A stretch of 64,000 nt of DNA. Origin: Oceanobacillus chungangensis (GTDB lineage Bacteria; Bacillota; Bacilli; Bacillales; Amphibacillaceae). The stretch is from contig NZ_PIOD01000003.1 in NCBI RefSeq assembly GCF_003369565.1, positions 62,001-126,000 of the forward strand, in the 5' to 3' direction. The translations under genes and the position numbers were made by a program. Below are positions 42,138 to 51,580 of this stretch, one piece after another. How positions within the stretch are numbered: the first letter of the stretch is position 1; each line of letters begins with the position of its first letter. The notes below the pieces were generated by a model. That model made no database searches. It was given only the letters and a program-made list of their open reading frames with translations, and was not told where the DNA came from.

Positions 42138-42305
42138 TTATTTTTGATTCATACACGCTTCACAGGTGAAACTTCCTTCGTTCTTTAAATATGCCTTTAT
42201 TTCCGTCATCCCTCTGCGCTTAGGATAACGCAATTTAATAAAAACAATTTCATTATCTTTAATTTCTTTTCCACACTTATTACACTTCGGCTCTTCTCTA
42301 AACAT
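42138..42305 (-). CDS. Small zinc-ribbon protein
   Basis: The 55-residue protein has the Cys pairs CNKCGKEI and CEACMNQK with about 35 residues between them, a treble-clef or zinc-ribbon spacing; the middle is basic (KLRYPKRRGMTEIKAYLK). The ATG at 42305 follows GGGGGCGGGGTA, which decides it over a longer upstream frame. In databases such short proteins are often mislabelled as iron-hydroxamate transporters; there is no evidence for that here. Function unknown. Confidence 0.75.
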   Translation of the reverse strand: MFREEPKCNKCGKEIKDNEIVFIKLRYPKRRGMTEIKAYLKNEGSFTCEACMNQK

Positions 42306-42461
42306 TACCCCGCCCCCTATTATATATTTTGTCAATATTTCTATTACGATTAAGAATGACAAACGTTTCTTATGAGGGACTGATTTCATAAGAAATCCCC
42401 GATAACTCCATCGATGACTAGCAACCACCAATGAAATTATCAGGGAAATCGTATCCTATTA

Positions 42462-43751
42462 TTATGCCAAATCTTTCATTCCTTGATAAATACAGTCAAA
42501 CAATCCTTCAATGTCCTCTTCTTCTACACTTGAAAAGGCAATTCGTAAATCTTTAGTATTTACAGCAATCGTGCCAACCCCGTATTTATCTAATAAATGC
42601 ACTCGTAATTCCTCGGCATCTACACCATTTAACTTCAAACACATGAAGTAGCCAGAGTTAAATGGATAAACAGACCAGTAGGCATTGTATTCTTCCTTTT
42701 CTAATACAGCCTTGACTTTATTCGCTCTCTTTTCCAAAATATCATGCTTCTCTTGTTTTTCCGCTTCGAATTCACTTGATTGCAATGATTCTAAAATAAC
42801 TGTTTGTGACAAGTGTGATCCACTTGAAATCGTTGCGCGAATAAGTCCCATCGTTTTTTGTTCTAATGCATGAGCAATCATGGGACTCTCGACGCCGTAT
42901 GTGATGAATCCAACACGCAGACCCCAAACATAATTTTCCTTTGTTGCCCCGTCAATTTTCACTGGCAGTATTCTTGGGTGTAAGCCGATTAACTGGCCAA
43001 ACATTGACTCCTTCACTGAATCTTCATAAAACAATCCATAATAGGCATCATCGAGAAGGACGACTAGATTTATTCCTTCCTCAGCCGCTGCTTCTAATGC
43101 ATATACGATACCAGCTACTTCTGCAGCACCTGGCGTATAACCTGTTGGATTATTCGGGAAGTTAAGCAATACAATTGCCTTCCCTTTTTCCTTTTGAGCC
43201 ATTAGACATTCTTTAAAGGCTGCAACATTAAATTTGTTCTCCTCATCAAATAACGCAAATGTTTCTATACCGCCGCCTCGACGGACTGTAAAGGTTAAAT
43301 TATAGTTTCCCCAGAATTTATCCGGCATGATTAGCGTATCACCTTCATTTACAAATAAATCGGCTGCAATACTTAATCCATGTGTAAGTGCATTCGTAAC
43401 AATCGGCAATCCAAAGTCTTTTCCTTGTAGAGAAGGATTTTCTTTCAACAGTTTATCCTTCCACGCTTGGCGCAGTGCAGGTTTTCCTGCAGGTGGAGCA
43501 TACGGATAAATATCCTTTGGTGCATAAGCATCTAGGTTCTTCTGGATATGCTGAAAATGCATTGGTTCTTTTCCTTCTGTCGCGATACCAACTGTCGCAT
43601 TATATCGTGTTGCTTTCTTACTAGCCTCAGCACTCTGACTCAATATTCCTTTTGGATAATACATGCTTCTGCCTAGATTGGAAAGTAATTCATAGTATTC
43701 ATTATTCTCTCCGCTAATGTCTGCATTTAACTGTTTGGCAAGATTGTTCAA
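42462..43751 (-). CDS. Class I/II PLP-dependent aminotransferase
   Basis: The 429-residue protein has a type I aminotransferase fold: NFPNNPTGYTPG (pyridoxal environment), VVLLDDAYYGLFYED with the Asp and Tyr contacting PLP, and KIDGATKENYVWGLRVGF with the Schiff-base Lys. DAYAPKDIYPYAPPAGKPALR near residue 75 is typical of a Bacillaceae group of unassigned specificity. It is separated by 18 bases from hisC upstream, so co-transcription is likely; an amino acid role is inferred. The RBS upstream of ATG 43751 is GGAGGTATGAACC. Confidence 0.85.
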   Translation of the reverse strand: MNNLAKQLNADISGENNEYYELLSNLGRSMYYPKGILSQSAEASKKATRYNATVGIATEGKEPMHFQHIQKNLDAYAPKDIYPYAPPAGKPALRQAWKDKLLKENPSLQGKDFGLPIVTNALTHGLSIAADLFVNEGDTLIMPDKFWGNYNLTFTVRRGGGIETFALFDEENKFNVAAFKECLMAQKEKGKAIVLLNFPNNPTGYTPGAAEVAGIVYALEAAAEEGINLVVLLDDAYYGLFYEDSVKESMFGQLIGLHPRILPVKIDGATKENYVWGLRVGFITYGVESPMIAHALEQKTMGLIRATISSGSHLSQTVILESLQSSEFEAEKQEKHDILEKRANKVKAVLEKEEYNAYWSVYPFNSGYFMCLKLNGVDAEELRVHLLDKYGVGTIAVNTKDLRIAFSSVEEEDIEGLFDCIYQGMKDLA

Positions 43752-43769
43752 TGGTTCATACCTCCGTAA

Positions 43770-44870
43770 TTAATTGTCTAAAATTGACGTTAATGACTCA
43801 ATAAAAAATAGATTCTCTTCCTTCGTACCTACTGATACACGGACATATTCAGGCAGTCCCCAGCCTTTTCCATAGCGGACAATTACTCCTTTTTCGAGAA
43901 GCTTGTTATAAGTACTCTCTGCATCAGGTCCTAATTTAACAAGAATAAAATTACTTTGCGTTTTTGTAAAGTCTAGATTTAGTTCTTGGAACGCTTGATA
44001 AAGCTGCTCACATCCAGCAAGATTTCCTTTTCTAGATTTCTGTACATGCTCTTCGTCCGCAATCGCTGCTTTCGCAGCTGCTTGTGCTAAGCTATTCACA
44101 TTAAACGGTTCTTTTACCTTCAGGATACTCTGGATTATAGATTTAGGTGCAATCCCAAAGCCAACACGTACACCGGCAAGTCCATATATTTTTGAAAAAG
44201 TTTGGAGCACTAAAATCGGCTGATTTTCTCTAACATATTCGATCCCATCGGTGTAATCATCGGCAGTCGCATAATGACTATATGCACCATCAAGCACGAC
44301 TAGGACATCTTTCGGTACTGCCTGAAGCAGTTGATCAAGATCTGCTTTTGATAAGTATGTACCTGTTGGGTTATTTGGCGAACAAAGGTATAGTAATTTC
44401 GTACGTTCCGTAATAGCATCCACTAACTTCTGCACATTAAACTGAAAACCTTCTTCAAATGGAACAGGCACAACAGTCGCACCCATAATATGTGCACCAA
44501 AGTCGTATTCACTAAAAGATGGGGATGGTACGATAATCTCATCATCTTTTTCTAAGAAAGCTTCTGAGATTAGAGTGATTAATTCATCCGCTCCGTTTGT
44601 TACGATAACTTGCTCTTGTTTTACATCTAAGCTTGTAGCTATTGCTTGTTTTATTTCAACGGTATCTGCATCTGGGTAACGATTAAGCTCTGCTAATTGA
44701 GAGGATATTGCTTCTACACCCTTCGGAGACGGGCCGAATGGATTTTCATTTGATGCTAATTTCACAACCTTATCCAAATTTAGTTCCTGTTGTAATTCCC
44801 AGATTGGCTTTCCTGGTGTGTAAGGTTCAATATTTTTTAAAACTGTGCGAGGTTTAATTTGATTTGACAA
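43770..44870 (-). CDS. hisC: Histidinol-phosphate aminotransferase
   Basis: The protein has the HisC signatures: YTPGKPIWELQQELNLD, VVKLASNENPFGPSPKGVEA, LCSPNNPTGTYLS, LVVLDGAYSHYATADD, and the PLP lysine in LQTFSKIYGLAGVRVGFG. It transaminates imidazole-acetol phosphate in histidine synthesis, and Gram-positive HisC often also serves tyrosine and phenylalanine synthesis. No other his gene is nearby. TTG 44870 (giving MSNQIKPRTVLK) is preferred, with GGAAGGGAT eight bases upstream; ATG 44879 would be too close to that RBS. Followed by the class I/II aminotransferase. Confidence 0.88.
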   Translation of the reverse strand: MSNQIKPRTVLKNIEPYTPGKPIWELQQELNLDKVVKLASNENPFGPSPKGVEAISSQLAELNRYPDADTVEIKQAIATSLDVKQEQVIVTNGADELITLISEAFLEKDDEIIVPSPSFSEYDFGAHIMGATVVPVPFEEGFQFNVQKLVDAITERTKLLYLCSPNNPTGTYLSKADLDQLLQAVPKDVLVVLDGAYSHYATADDYTDGIEYVRENQPILVLQTFSKIYGLAGVRVGFGIAPKSIIQSILKVKEPFNVNSLAQAAAKAAIADEEHVQKSRKGNLAGCEQLYQAFQELNLDFTKTQSNFILVKLGPDAESTYNKLLEKGVIVRYGKGWGLPEYVRVSVGTKEENLFFIESLTSILDN

Positions 44871-44970
44871 GTAGACCATCCCTTCCAACAATCTTTATTA
44901 AACTGAAAATATACTTAGTTCCTAATAATCATTCATTATATAACATATTAGCGAAATAAAGTAACCTTTC

Positions 44971-45267
44971 TTAAACTTTTTCAATTAACTCTAATTTAAA
45001 ATCGCCAACAGCATCTTTTACCGTTAAATCAGTAATCGAAGTAGAATAGTTATAAATCGTTGCCTGGAATTCCAACTCTTTTTCTTGAACTTTTACAATG
45101 AAGTCATTTTTATAGAGCAGTGTCGTAATGTCGTGTGACTGTTCACTTCTTACTTTAAAATCAAAGCTGATTTTCCGCCGTGCTTTCTCATCATTCTGCA
45201 ATTGCTCTTGTTGAAAATTTGTTGCTTCGATTGCTACGTCATTTATCGTTACTTTTACGTTCGTCAT
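44971..45267 (-). CDS. YkvR family protein (DUF3219)
   Basis: The 98-residue protein is all-beta in character: VKVTINDVAIEATNFQQEQ, RRKISFDFKVRSEQSHDI, LYKNDFIVKVQEKELEFQAT, then DFKLELIEKV. This pattern matches the DUF3219/YkvR family of Bacillus, of unknown function. The start at ATG 45267 is preceded by AAAGAAAGGTGCGTG. It is divergent from the hydrolase gene. No operon partner. Confidence 0.75.
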   Translation of the reverse strand: MTNVKVTINDVAIEATNFQQEQLQNDEKARRKISFDFKVRSEQSHDITTLLYKNDFIVKVQEKELEFQATIYNYSTSITDLTVKDAVGDFKLELIEKV

Positions 45268-45496
45268 GCCAACACACGCACCTTTCTTTAAGCTTTCTAT
45301 TGATTAAATTCTATCAGTTCACCAACATCATTACTAGCCTATTGATTTTGCTCATGCTTGTTATCAAAACTAAGATTCGACAAAATATGAGAATTGACAT
45401 GCACCGCCAAAAATATTTAAGTACTATTTCGAATATGGTATGATAATGATTAGATGATTCAGAAATATCTTCAAATTTATTAGAAGGGGTTTCCTT

Positions 45497-46446
45497 GTGA
45501 AAAAATCATTACCATTTTATTTCTAACAATTATCATCCTATTAATCTTAATAATTAGTGGTTCTTGGATCTACAATAAAATCGTAACAGTGAAGGAAATC
45601 AAGGAGACACCTCCACCAGGAAAACTTGTTGTTGTCAATGGTCATTTGATGCAGGTATATACTGAAGGTACAGGTGATACAGCCATAGTTTTCATGTCTG
45701 GTGGCGGAACAAGTGCGCCAACGCTTGATTTTAAGCCGCTTTGGTCAGAACTCCTTGACCAATACCAAATTGCCGTCATTGAGAAGGCAGGTTACGGCTG
45801 GAGCGACATTGCCGATGTTTCGCGAGATATCGATGTTATTTTAGAAGAATCTCGTACCTCACTAGAAAAATCAGGGATAGCATCTCCATATGTATTAGCA
45901 GCCCACTCTATGTCAGGAATCGAAGCAATCCGCTGGGCACAAAAATATCCAGAGGAGGTAACAGCCATTATTGGCCTAGATCCTGCTATTCCAGGAAGCT
46001 ATGAAAATATGGTACTACCGAATATATTTACACAAAATCTCGCAGTATTCGCAGCACGTACTGGGCTATTACGATTTATTCCGGATGTAGCAAATAGTTC
46101 TGCAGCTATTCAGTCGGGTTATTTATCAGCAGAAGAAGTAGATACATATCAAGCCCTCTTCTATAGAAGGACACTTACTTCCAACATGCAGGAGGAAGTA
46201 AAGCAAATTAAAGAGAATGCAAAAAAGGTTAATAATGATCCTGTTCCCTTTGAAACACCAATGTACTTTTTCATCTCGGACGGGGAAGAAATAGACGTCC
46301 CTAATTGGCAGGAGATACTTTTCAGTTATACAGAGGATTTAATTTACGGGAAACACTTAACCCTTGATGCTGGTCACTATATCCACGCATGGGAGCCGGA
46401 GCGAATCGGAAAGGAGATTGACCAATTTCTAAAACAATTAAACTAA
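45497..46446 (+). pseudogene. Alpha/beta hydrolase with N-terminal membrane anchor, frame broken in an A6 tract
   Basis: From 45508 on, the frame encodes a signal-anchor-like stretch (ITILFLTIIILLILIIS) followed by WIYNKIVTVKEIK and an alpha/beta hydrolase domain: MSGGGTSAPTLDF, the nucleophile elbow AAHSMSGIEAIRW (Ser), and the His in LDAGHYIHAWEPE. The good RBS AAGGGG points to GTG 45497, but its frame reaches TAA after nine codons unless one A is added to the six A at 45500-45505. The domain itself is intact, and an internal GTG at 45589 could start a soluble form. Either a real frameshift, a slippage-dependent gene or a base error. Substrate unknown. Confidence 0.7.
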
Positions 46447-46473
46447 AACAAATAAATTCGAGAGGAATTTCGC

Positions 46474-47739
46474 ATGAACAACAAACCGACATTAATTAAA
46501 TATAGTGATACTGATAGCAACACGATTTCACATTATTACGATTATGCTGTTGCAATCACGAAGATTAAAGAAATATTAGCGAAAAAGCTTGGACATGATT
46601 TCAATCTGTTTGCTTTAGAGGAAGGTATTGAGGAAGTTTTCAATACAATTGGACAAATTTTGGCGAAAAAAGAACTCGATGTGGAAGTGATTGCAAGCAT
46701 CTATGATACTTTGGGTACCTTCAATATTAGCTATAACGAGGGAGAGCGCTTTTCCGTTACCCCTTCACTCGTAAATAATATTTTCTACTTTCCGAACTAT
46801 GAGGTTGCAATCGTCCGAATTCCGATATATCAAAGTCACTCTGATTATATTCAGGAATTTGTTTTTGCAACGGATCATCAGTTATTGCTCAACTTTTTAA
46901 ATTACATTCTTGAGAAGCAGCGCAATTATATGCTTGAGGGTATCAACGTACTGACAGATACAGAGGATGGACTAGAGAGATTGAAGGAACAGATTACAAA
47001 CCAAATTCAAAGAGAAGACATTTTATTGGAGGAAGATGTAAAAACGGATATTTACCGCTCAATCGATGAATTCTTCCAAAAGAGTGGGACCTTCTTTAAA
47101 AAATACAATATCCCATATCGACGGGGGATTCTCTTATACGGAAGTCCTGGGAACGGGAAAACAACACTTGTAAAGTCAATTGCCGGAAGTGTTTCAGCAC
47201 CCGTTGTTTATTGGCAAATTACCGAATATACAACGAGCTACTCAATAAAAGAAGTGTTCTCCACAGTTACGAAGATGGCACCAATGATCCTTATCATCGA
47301 GGATATTGACTCGATGCCAGAACATGCAAGATCCGTATTCCTAAATACATTGGACGGAGCAACATCTAAAGAAGGCATCTTTTTAATCGGGACAACGAAT
47401 TACCCTGAAAAGATTGATCCGGCACTGATTAATCGAGCTGGTCGCTTTGATCGCGCATACGAAATCAAGCAGCCTGATGATACATTACGCAGTGAATATT
47501 TACGTAAGAAAGGGCTGACACAATTCCTTGATGAGGTGATGTTAGAGCAAGTAACAACACAGACAAAGGGATTGTCTATTGCCCAGCTGAACGAATTATA
47601 TATGTCTGTAGCGCTTCAGTGGCATTATGAACAGCAAATTGATGTAGATAAAATCGTCAAAGACCTGCTAGAAAATCAAAGACGAACGATGAGGCAGGAT
47701 TGGGAAACTGAAGAATATGCAGGGAGAATGGGATTCTAG
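46474..47739 (+). CDS. AAA family ATPase, YjoB-like
   Basis: The 421-residue protein has an N-terminal helical/beta domain of about 200 residues and a C-terminal AAA module: Walker A LLYGSPGNGKTTLVKSI, Walker B MILIIEDIDSMPEHAR, sensor 1 IFLIGTTNYPEK and the arginine finger region LINRAGRFDRAYEIKQ. Length and layout agree with B. subtilis YjoB, an AAA protein with chaperone-like activity expressed at the end of growth. The fold of the ATPase part is also like BCS1. RBS GAGAGGAATTTCGC. It follows the hydrolase by 27 bases, so the two may be co-transcribed. Confidence 0.85.
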   Translation: MNNKPTLIKYSDTDSNTISHYYDYAVAITKIKEILAKKLGHDFNLFALEEGIEEVFNTIGQILAKKELDVEVIASIYDTLGTFNISYNEGERFSVTPSLVNNIFYFPNYEVAIVRIPIYQSHSDYIQEFVFATDHQLLLNFLNYILEKQRNYMLEGINVLTDTEDGLERLKEQITNQIQREDILLEEDVKTDIYRSIDEFFQKSGTFFKKYNIPYRRGILLYGSPGNGKTTLVKSIAGSVSAPVVYWQITEYTTSYSIKEVFSTVTKMAPMILIIEDIDSMPEHARSVFLNTLDGATSKEGIFLIGTTNYPEKIDPALINRAGRFDRAYEIKQPDDTLRSEYLRKKGLTQFLDEVMLEQVTTQTKGLSIAQLNELYMSVALQWHYEQQIDVDKIVKDLLENQRRTMRQDWETEEYAGRMGF

Positions 47740-47749
47740 TCTACACGGA

Positions 47750-47788
47750 AAGCTTGGTTAATCAATGATTAGTCAAGCTTTTTTATTA
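47750..47788 (+). terminator. Intrinsic terminator
   Basis: AAGCTTGGTTAATCA pairs with TGATTAGTCAAGCTT (one mismatch), with TTTTATT. Confidence 0.82.
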
Positions 47789-47894
47789 TATTCAATTTCG
47801 ATCTGTTCTTAGACAACCTAGTCTAAACATAAACCTATGAATGGAATACACAATTAGTGTTATATAAAGGAGGCGGGTTAAGATAAGCACATTT

Positions 47895-48671
47895 GTGTCT
47901 AGATCACTAGAAGAGACAAGGTTTTGGTCAAGAATAATGAAGGAGCATGCTTTATTTTTAAGTTTAGGCTTCAGCTATGGTGATACGAAGCTGATAGAAG
48001 AGGCACAGGAATTCATCACTTTATTTGAAAGGATTGAAGAGAAGCTAAGTAAGTTTTCCTGGAATTCCGATCCACAGGAAGTCGCTAAATTTAATGTAGA
48101 GGTGTATCAAGCCGCAACATCGATTTGGGCATATAAAAGAAAGGTCCTTGGCTTAAGCTTAAATTGCGATATTCGCTCAAATAACTATCCGTTATTACTT
48201 GACCATACGAGCCGAGAGGCTGCATACTTCGCGAATCGATTGAAAGACTTAAATGAAGGGAAATTACAACCATTACCTGAAACCATTATTAAAGAGAATG
48301 TTTTCTTCTTAAGAATCATGGCAGATCACTCGAAATTTATTGGGCATTTGCTCGACCCTTCTGAACGAAAATTGGTCTCCCAAGCACGAGAATTTAGTCA
48401 TGATTTCGATCAGCTCGTCTTTCAAGCATTAGATCTCGATTCCATGCGCCCACAATCGGAAACGGTACCTATCCTAGATCAATTTCTCGATCAGAATCGT
48501 GTATCCGTTAAGTCCTTGCGCGAATTCAAGAAAACTGCGAGTGAATTAATTGATGAATGTAAAATAAAAAGCAATATCCACCCTCTTCTTGCTGACCATG
48601 TCTTCCGGGAAGCTGATCGGTTCCTTCATATTATTGATATGTTTGATGAAAGTCTCATGGCGAATCAATAG
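47895..48671 (+). CDS. DUF2935 family protein
   Basis: The 258-residue protein is all-helical with two similar halves, each with an EETRFWSRIMKEHALFL or FLRIMADHSKFIGHLL segment (His, Asp/Glu suited for a di-metal site) and HPLLADHVFREADRFL. This is the DUF2935 family of Bacilli and Clostridia; function unknown. The frame starts at GTG 47895, but the strong RBS AAAGGAGGCGGG is about 20 bases further up and points to an in-frame ATA at 47883, so a non-standard start (adding residues ISTF) is possible. The terminator on the 3' side is strong. Confidence 0.8.
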   Translation: MSRSLEETRFWSRIMKEHALFLSLGFSYGDTKLIEEAQEFITLFERIEEKLSKFSWNSDPQEVAKFNVEVYQAATSIWAYKRKVLGLSLNCDIRSNNYPLLLDHTSREAAYFANRLKDLNEGKLQPLPETIIKENVFFLRIMADHSKFIGHLLDPSERKLVSQAREFSHDFDQLVFQALDLDSMRPQSETVPILDQFLDQNRVSVKSLREFKKTASELIDECKIKSNIHPLLADHVFREADRFLHIIDMFDESLMANQ

Positions 48672-48679
48672 GAAGTTCA

Positions 48680-48722
48680 AAAGCGCGATTAATTTTGTCA
48701 CTTAATCACGCTTTTTTTTTAC
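48680..48722. terminator. Bidirectional terminator
   Basis: AAAGCGCGATTAA pairs with TTAATCACGCTTT (one mismatch), followed by nine T. Confidence 0.85.
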
Positions 48723-48725
48723 ATA

Positions 48726-49418
48726 TTATTTATTCACATATTCAAGGTAAACATCCATCTCCGTTTTAATCTCTATTTCCCTAGGAATTTGCAAGTATAG
48801 AAGCTGATCCCCCCAGTGAAACCTTTCAGAATCACCCATCCAATCTTCATTAGGTGAATCTTTAAATTGCAGCAGTGGAAATTCCTTCCTGAAAGACGTA
48901 AAGTCCAAATGTACCGTTTCAGGTAAATTAATTAAGAATCTGTCTTCTGACAGCTGCATATCTATTGGTTTAATATGCTCTGTTAATTCAATACCTGATG
49001 CATAAATCGGTGTCTGATAGAATGCAGCTTTAATGGAGTTACCATCTGTTCTCTCCACCGCAATACTAACGGAATTATTTAAATCCCCTTTATAACCGAT
49101 TTGAATACTATCTTTATCATATGAGAAATCCCATTCTTCTTCGAAATACTCATTAATAGATTCAACTGGTAATTCACCATAAAGAACCTCGCTTAAATCT
49201 TGCCTACCTGTTGGTGCTTGTTGAGATTCCTCTTTAGGGCCAGGGATAAAATAATAAATGACAACGGATAGAAGTAATACGATAACATATCCACCTAATA
49301 TCCAGTATCCTTTTCTTGTAATATTTACCCTATTAAATCCCCTTAATACAACGACTATTACAGCTACGATAATAATAAGCAAAATTATAAATGGAAGCAC
49401 GGAAGCAACTACACTCAT
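48726..49418 (-). CDS. Membrane-anchored protein of the GntR-ABC operon
   Basis: The 230-residue protein has two N-terminal membrane helices (VLPFIILLIIIVAVIVVVL and GYWILGGYVIVLLLSVVIYYF) separated by a short basic loop, then a soluble, mainly beta domain of about 150 residues expected outside the membrane. No known motif is seen. It overlaps the permease gene by four bases and ends the operon, so it is probably a partner of the ABC transporter. In B. subtilis similar ytr-type operons respond to cell-wall antibiotics. Confidence 0.7.
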   Translation of the reverse strand: MSVVASVLPFIILLIIIVAVIVVVLRGFNRVNITRKGYWILGGYVIVLLLSVVIYYFIPGPKEESQQAPTGRQDLSEVLYGELPVESINEYFEEEWDFSYDKDSIQIGYKGDLNNSVSIAVERTDGNSIKAAFYQTPIYASGIELTEHIKPIDMQLSEDRFLINLPETVHLDFTSFRKEFPLLQFKDSPNEDWMGDSERFHWGDQLLYLQIPREIEIKTEMDVYLEYVNK

Positions 49419-50164
49419 TTTCTTACCTCCAATCTATTCGATAATAATATCGCAGCTACAAAGCAAATTACTGCAGTTCCAATAAACTTAAATAGAAATA
49501 GGAAGACATTCGTTTCCTGAAAATAAAATTCTCCAATCTTAAGGAAAGCACCTTGCCACGCACGTTCCATTGCAATTAACATACCGATTAATATTATTGG
49601 CAACAATACGGGAAGCATTCGATTTAGCTGTGTAATAATACCTAATAAGTATCCTATTGAACTAGCAAAAACTAAATAACTAACCATAGCAATTATTCCC
49701 TGTAATACTTCAACTGGTGGATAATAGAATTCCGTTCCAATAAATAAATCTACATCTATGAAAAAATATACAATTACTCGTAACAAGTATCCAGATAAAA
49801 TAGTTGTTATTCCGCCAATAATACTAGCAATTAGTAGTAAGCAGCTATTTGAAATGTTATTACTTAACTGATTGGATACAAAGCTAAAACCATTTTCACG
49901 TTCAGCCTTTGTGGTCATCATGATTGCGTGAATAAATATCCACATAAAGGTAAAGGCAATTACATTTACATTCATATATAACGTGGAATTAATTGACAAA
50001 CCATAGATACTTGAAGAACCTGATCCATTTCCGCCTAATGAGAGGAGCACCGCTATTACCTGCACTAAAACTAAGGAACTGAATACACCAATGTATGCTT
50101 TCATTTTATATTGGAGCTGTTTTGCTACAACGGTTCCCAACCCCATCCTATTTAAAGACATCAT
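49415..50164 (-). CDS. ABC transporter membrane protein
   Basis: The product (about 249 residues) has six predicted membrane segments ([55 protein letters not shown], and three more) without an extracytoplasmic domain, as in the permeases of ytr/yhc-type ABC systems. The in-frame start could be ATG 50164 or 50161 (both after AAAGGGCGGGATTG). It lies between the ATPase gene, which it overlaps by 17 bases, and the membrane-anchored protein gene. Assignment is by context and topology. Confidence 0.75.
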   Translation of the reverse strand: MMSLNRMGLGTVVAKQLQYKMKAYIGVFSSLVLVQVIAVLLSLGGNGSGSSSIYGLSINSTLYMNVNVIAFTFMWIFIHAIMMTTKAERENGFSFVSNQLSNNISNSCLLLIASIIGGITTILSGYLLRVIVYFFIDVDLFIGTEFYYPPVEVLQGIIAMVSYLVFASSIGYLLGIITQLNRMLPVLLPIILIGMLIAMERAWQGAFLKIGEFYFQETNVFLFLFKFIGTAVICFVAAILLSNRLEVRK

Positions 50165-51038
50165 CAATCCCGCCCTTTGTTTTATTTGTCAGAAATACAC
50201 TTAATTCACTGGCAGATACTTTTGAAACCTCAATCCCAAGCTGTCTCGCCTTATCAAGTGGTAGATTAGCATGCTTGACAACAGTATAAGTTAGATCCTC
50301 CCCAATCTGACGCGTATGAATCAACTCTTGATTTGCTGTCCATTGCAGTACGATTTCTGTTCTTCCCGTTAACCCGACAGCATACTCCTTCAATTCATCC
50401 ATCGGTAAATGCAAGTACTTTCTTCCCCTATCAATCAATAATACATCCTCAAGTAAATCTTCTATTTCCTCAAGATGATGGCTAGAAATAATGATTGTCC
50501 TAGGATGTGCAAGGTAATCTTTCAGAAGTGCACGGTAAAAATCACTCCGTACCGCAGCATCCATTCCAGTTGTTGGTTCATCAAACATTGTTAACGCACA
50601 CCTGGAAGCCAATCCAATAATCATATTAAACGTACTCTTTTTCCCTTTTGACAAATGATGATGGGCCTGATTCGGATGAAATGAAAAGTAGCGAAAAAGG
50701 CGCTCGGCAAGCGTTGCATTCCAGTTACCATAGAATCTCCCTGCTTCATGCAAAATATCTAATAATGTTAGCCGATTTGAAAATTGCATTTGATCATCAA
50801 CATAAATTGCATTGGCAGATAAAAAGAGATTATTATAAGGACGCTCAGAGAAAACCTTCACGGTGCCATTTGTTTCCTGCCAAAAACCAGCGAGAATCTT
50901 TAATAATGTTGTCTTCCCTGCCCCATTTCTTCCGATTAGGCCTGTAATCGTATTCTCCTTAATTGCAAATGACAATTCATCTAATGCTCTTAGTCTTCCT
51001 TGCTTCTTCGTTAACCCCTCACATTCAATCACATTCAC
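50148..51038 (-). CDS. ABC transporter ATP-binding protein
   Basis: The 296-residue protein has Walker [18 protein letters not shown], a recognisable signature [17 protein letters not shown], Walker [17 protein letters not shown] and H-loop [19 protein letters not shown]. The signature is LSKGKKS rather than LSGGQ, as in the YhcG/YtrB group. The C-terminal 80 residues form an extra domain. It starts at GTG 51038 overlapping the GntR stop (GTGA), with AAGGGGGAT upstream. Confidence 0.9.
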   Translation of the reverse strand: MNVIECEGLTKKQGRLRALDELSFAIKENTITGLIGRNGAGKTTLLKILAGFWQETNGTVKVFSERPYNNLFLSANAIYVDDQMQFSNRLTLLDILHEAGRFYGNWNATLAERLFRYFSFHPNQAHHHLSKGKKSTFNMIIGLASRCALTMFDEPTTGMDAAVRSDFYRALLKDYLAHPRTIIISSHHLEEIEDLLEDVLLIDRGRKYLHLPMDELKEYAVGLTGRTEIVLQWTANQELIHTRQIGEDLTYTVVKHANLPLDKARQLGIEVSKVSASELSVFLTNKTKGGIDDVFK

Positions 51039-51421
51039 TTCGCATCCCCCTTAAGATTCGTCATGATTCCTTGCAACATCTGAATCAACTCTGCTTCACT
51101 TACATTCAGTTGTTTAGCTTCAATAGCTGCCTCAAAAAGCAAGCCCTTAAGCGTTTGATTCTTTCGTTTATCCATAATCAGCTCTAGAGCCTCGCTTGTC
51201 ACAAATTTCCCAAGCCCCCGCTTGTTATAGAGAATATTTTCGTCCGACAAAAGGTTTAATCCCTTCGCAGCTGTTGCTGGGTTAATTGTAAACATTTCCG
51301 CAAGGCTATATTGCGAATACACCTTCTCATCCTGTTTTAAATTACCTTTTAATATTTCCGTCTCAATCCACTCTGCAATTTGTACATAAATTGGTTTAGA
51401 CCCATCCGTATCAAGAATCAA
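51035..51421 (-). CDS. GntR family regulator, YtrA/YhcF subfamily
   Basis: The 128-residue protein has a GntR winged helix ([51 protein letters not shown]) and a short helical dimerisation tail, the YtrA layout with no ligand domain. Such repressors control adjacent ABC operons induced by cell-wall active compounds. It starts at TTG 51421 with AAAGGAGGTG upstream. A perfect TACATTA-N6-TAATGTA dyad lies 28 bp before the start. Confidence 0.9.
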   Translation of the reverse strand: MILDTDGSKPIYVQIAEWIETEILKGNLKQDEKVYSQYSLAEMFTINPATAAKGLNLLSDENILYNKRGLGKFVTSEALELIMDKRKNQTLKGLLFEAAIEAKQLNVSEAELIQMLQGIMTNLKGDAK

Positions 51422-51449
51422 GCTTGCACCTCCTTTTATCTAAGTCAGT

Positions 51450-51469
51450 ACATTAGTCATGTAATGTAG
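51450..51469 (-). promoter_or_regulatory. GntR operator dyad
   Basis: TACATTA (51450-51456) and TAATGTA (51463-51469) are perfect complements with six bases between, just upstream of the GntR gene. Confidence 0.75.
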
Positions 51470-51502
51470 TATATGATATTTTTTCTGAAAAATCAACGAA
51501 AT

Positions 51503-51542
51503 TTAAAAAAACCTTGCAAATTACATAGAAATTTACAAGGTT
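51503..51542 (-). terminator. Intrinsic terminator after the GNAT gene
   Basis: AACCTTGCAAATT (51510-51522) pairs with AAATTTACAAGGTT with one mismatch; on the minus strand TTTTTTT follows. Confidence 0.85.
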
Positions 51543-51580
51543 CTTCGTTATAAAGTCGAGGTTGTTATAGTCTCGCTCCC

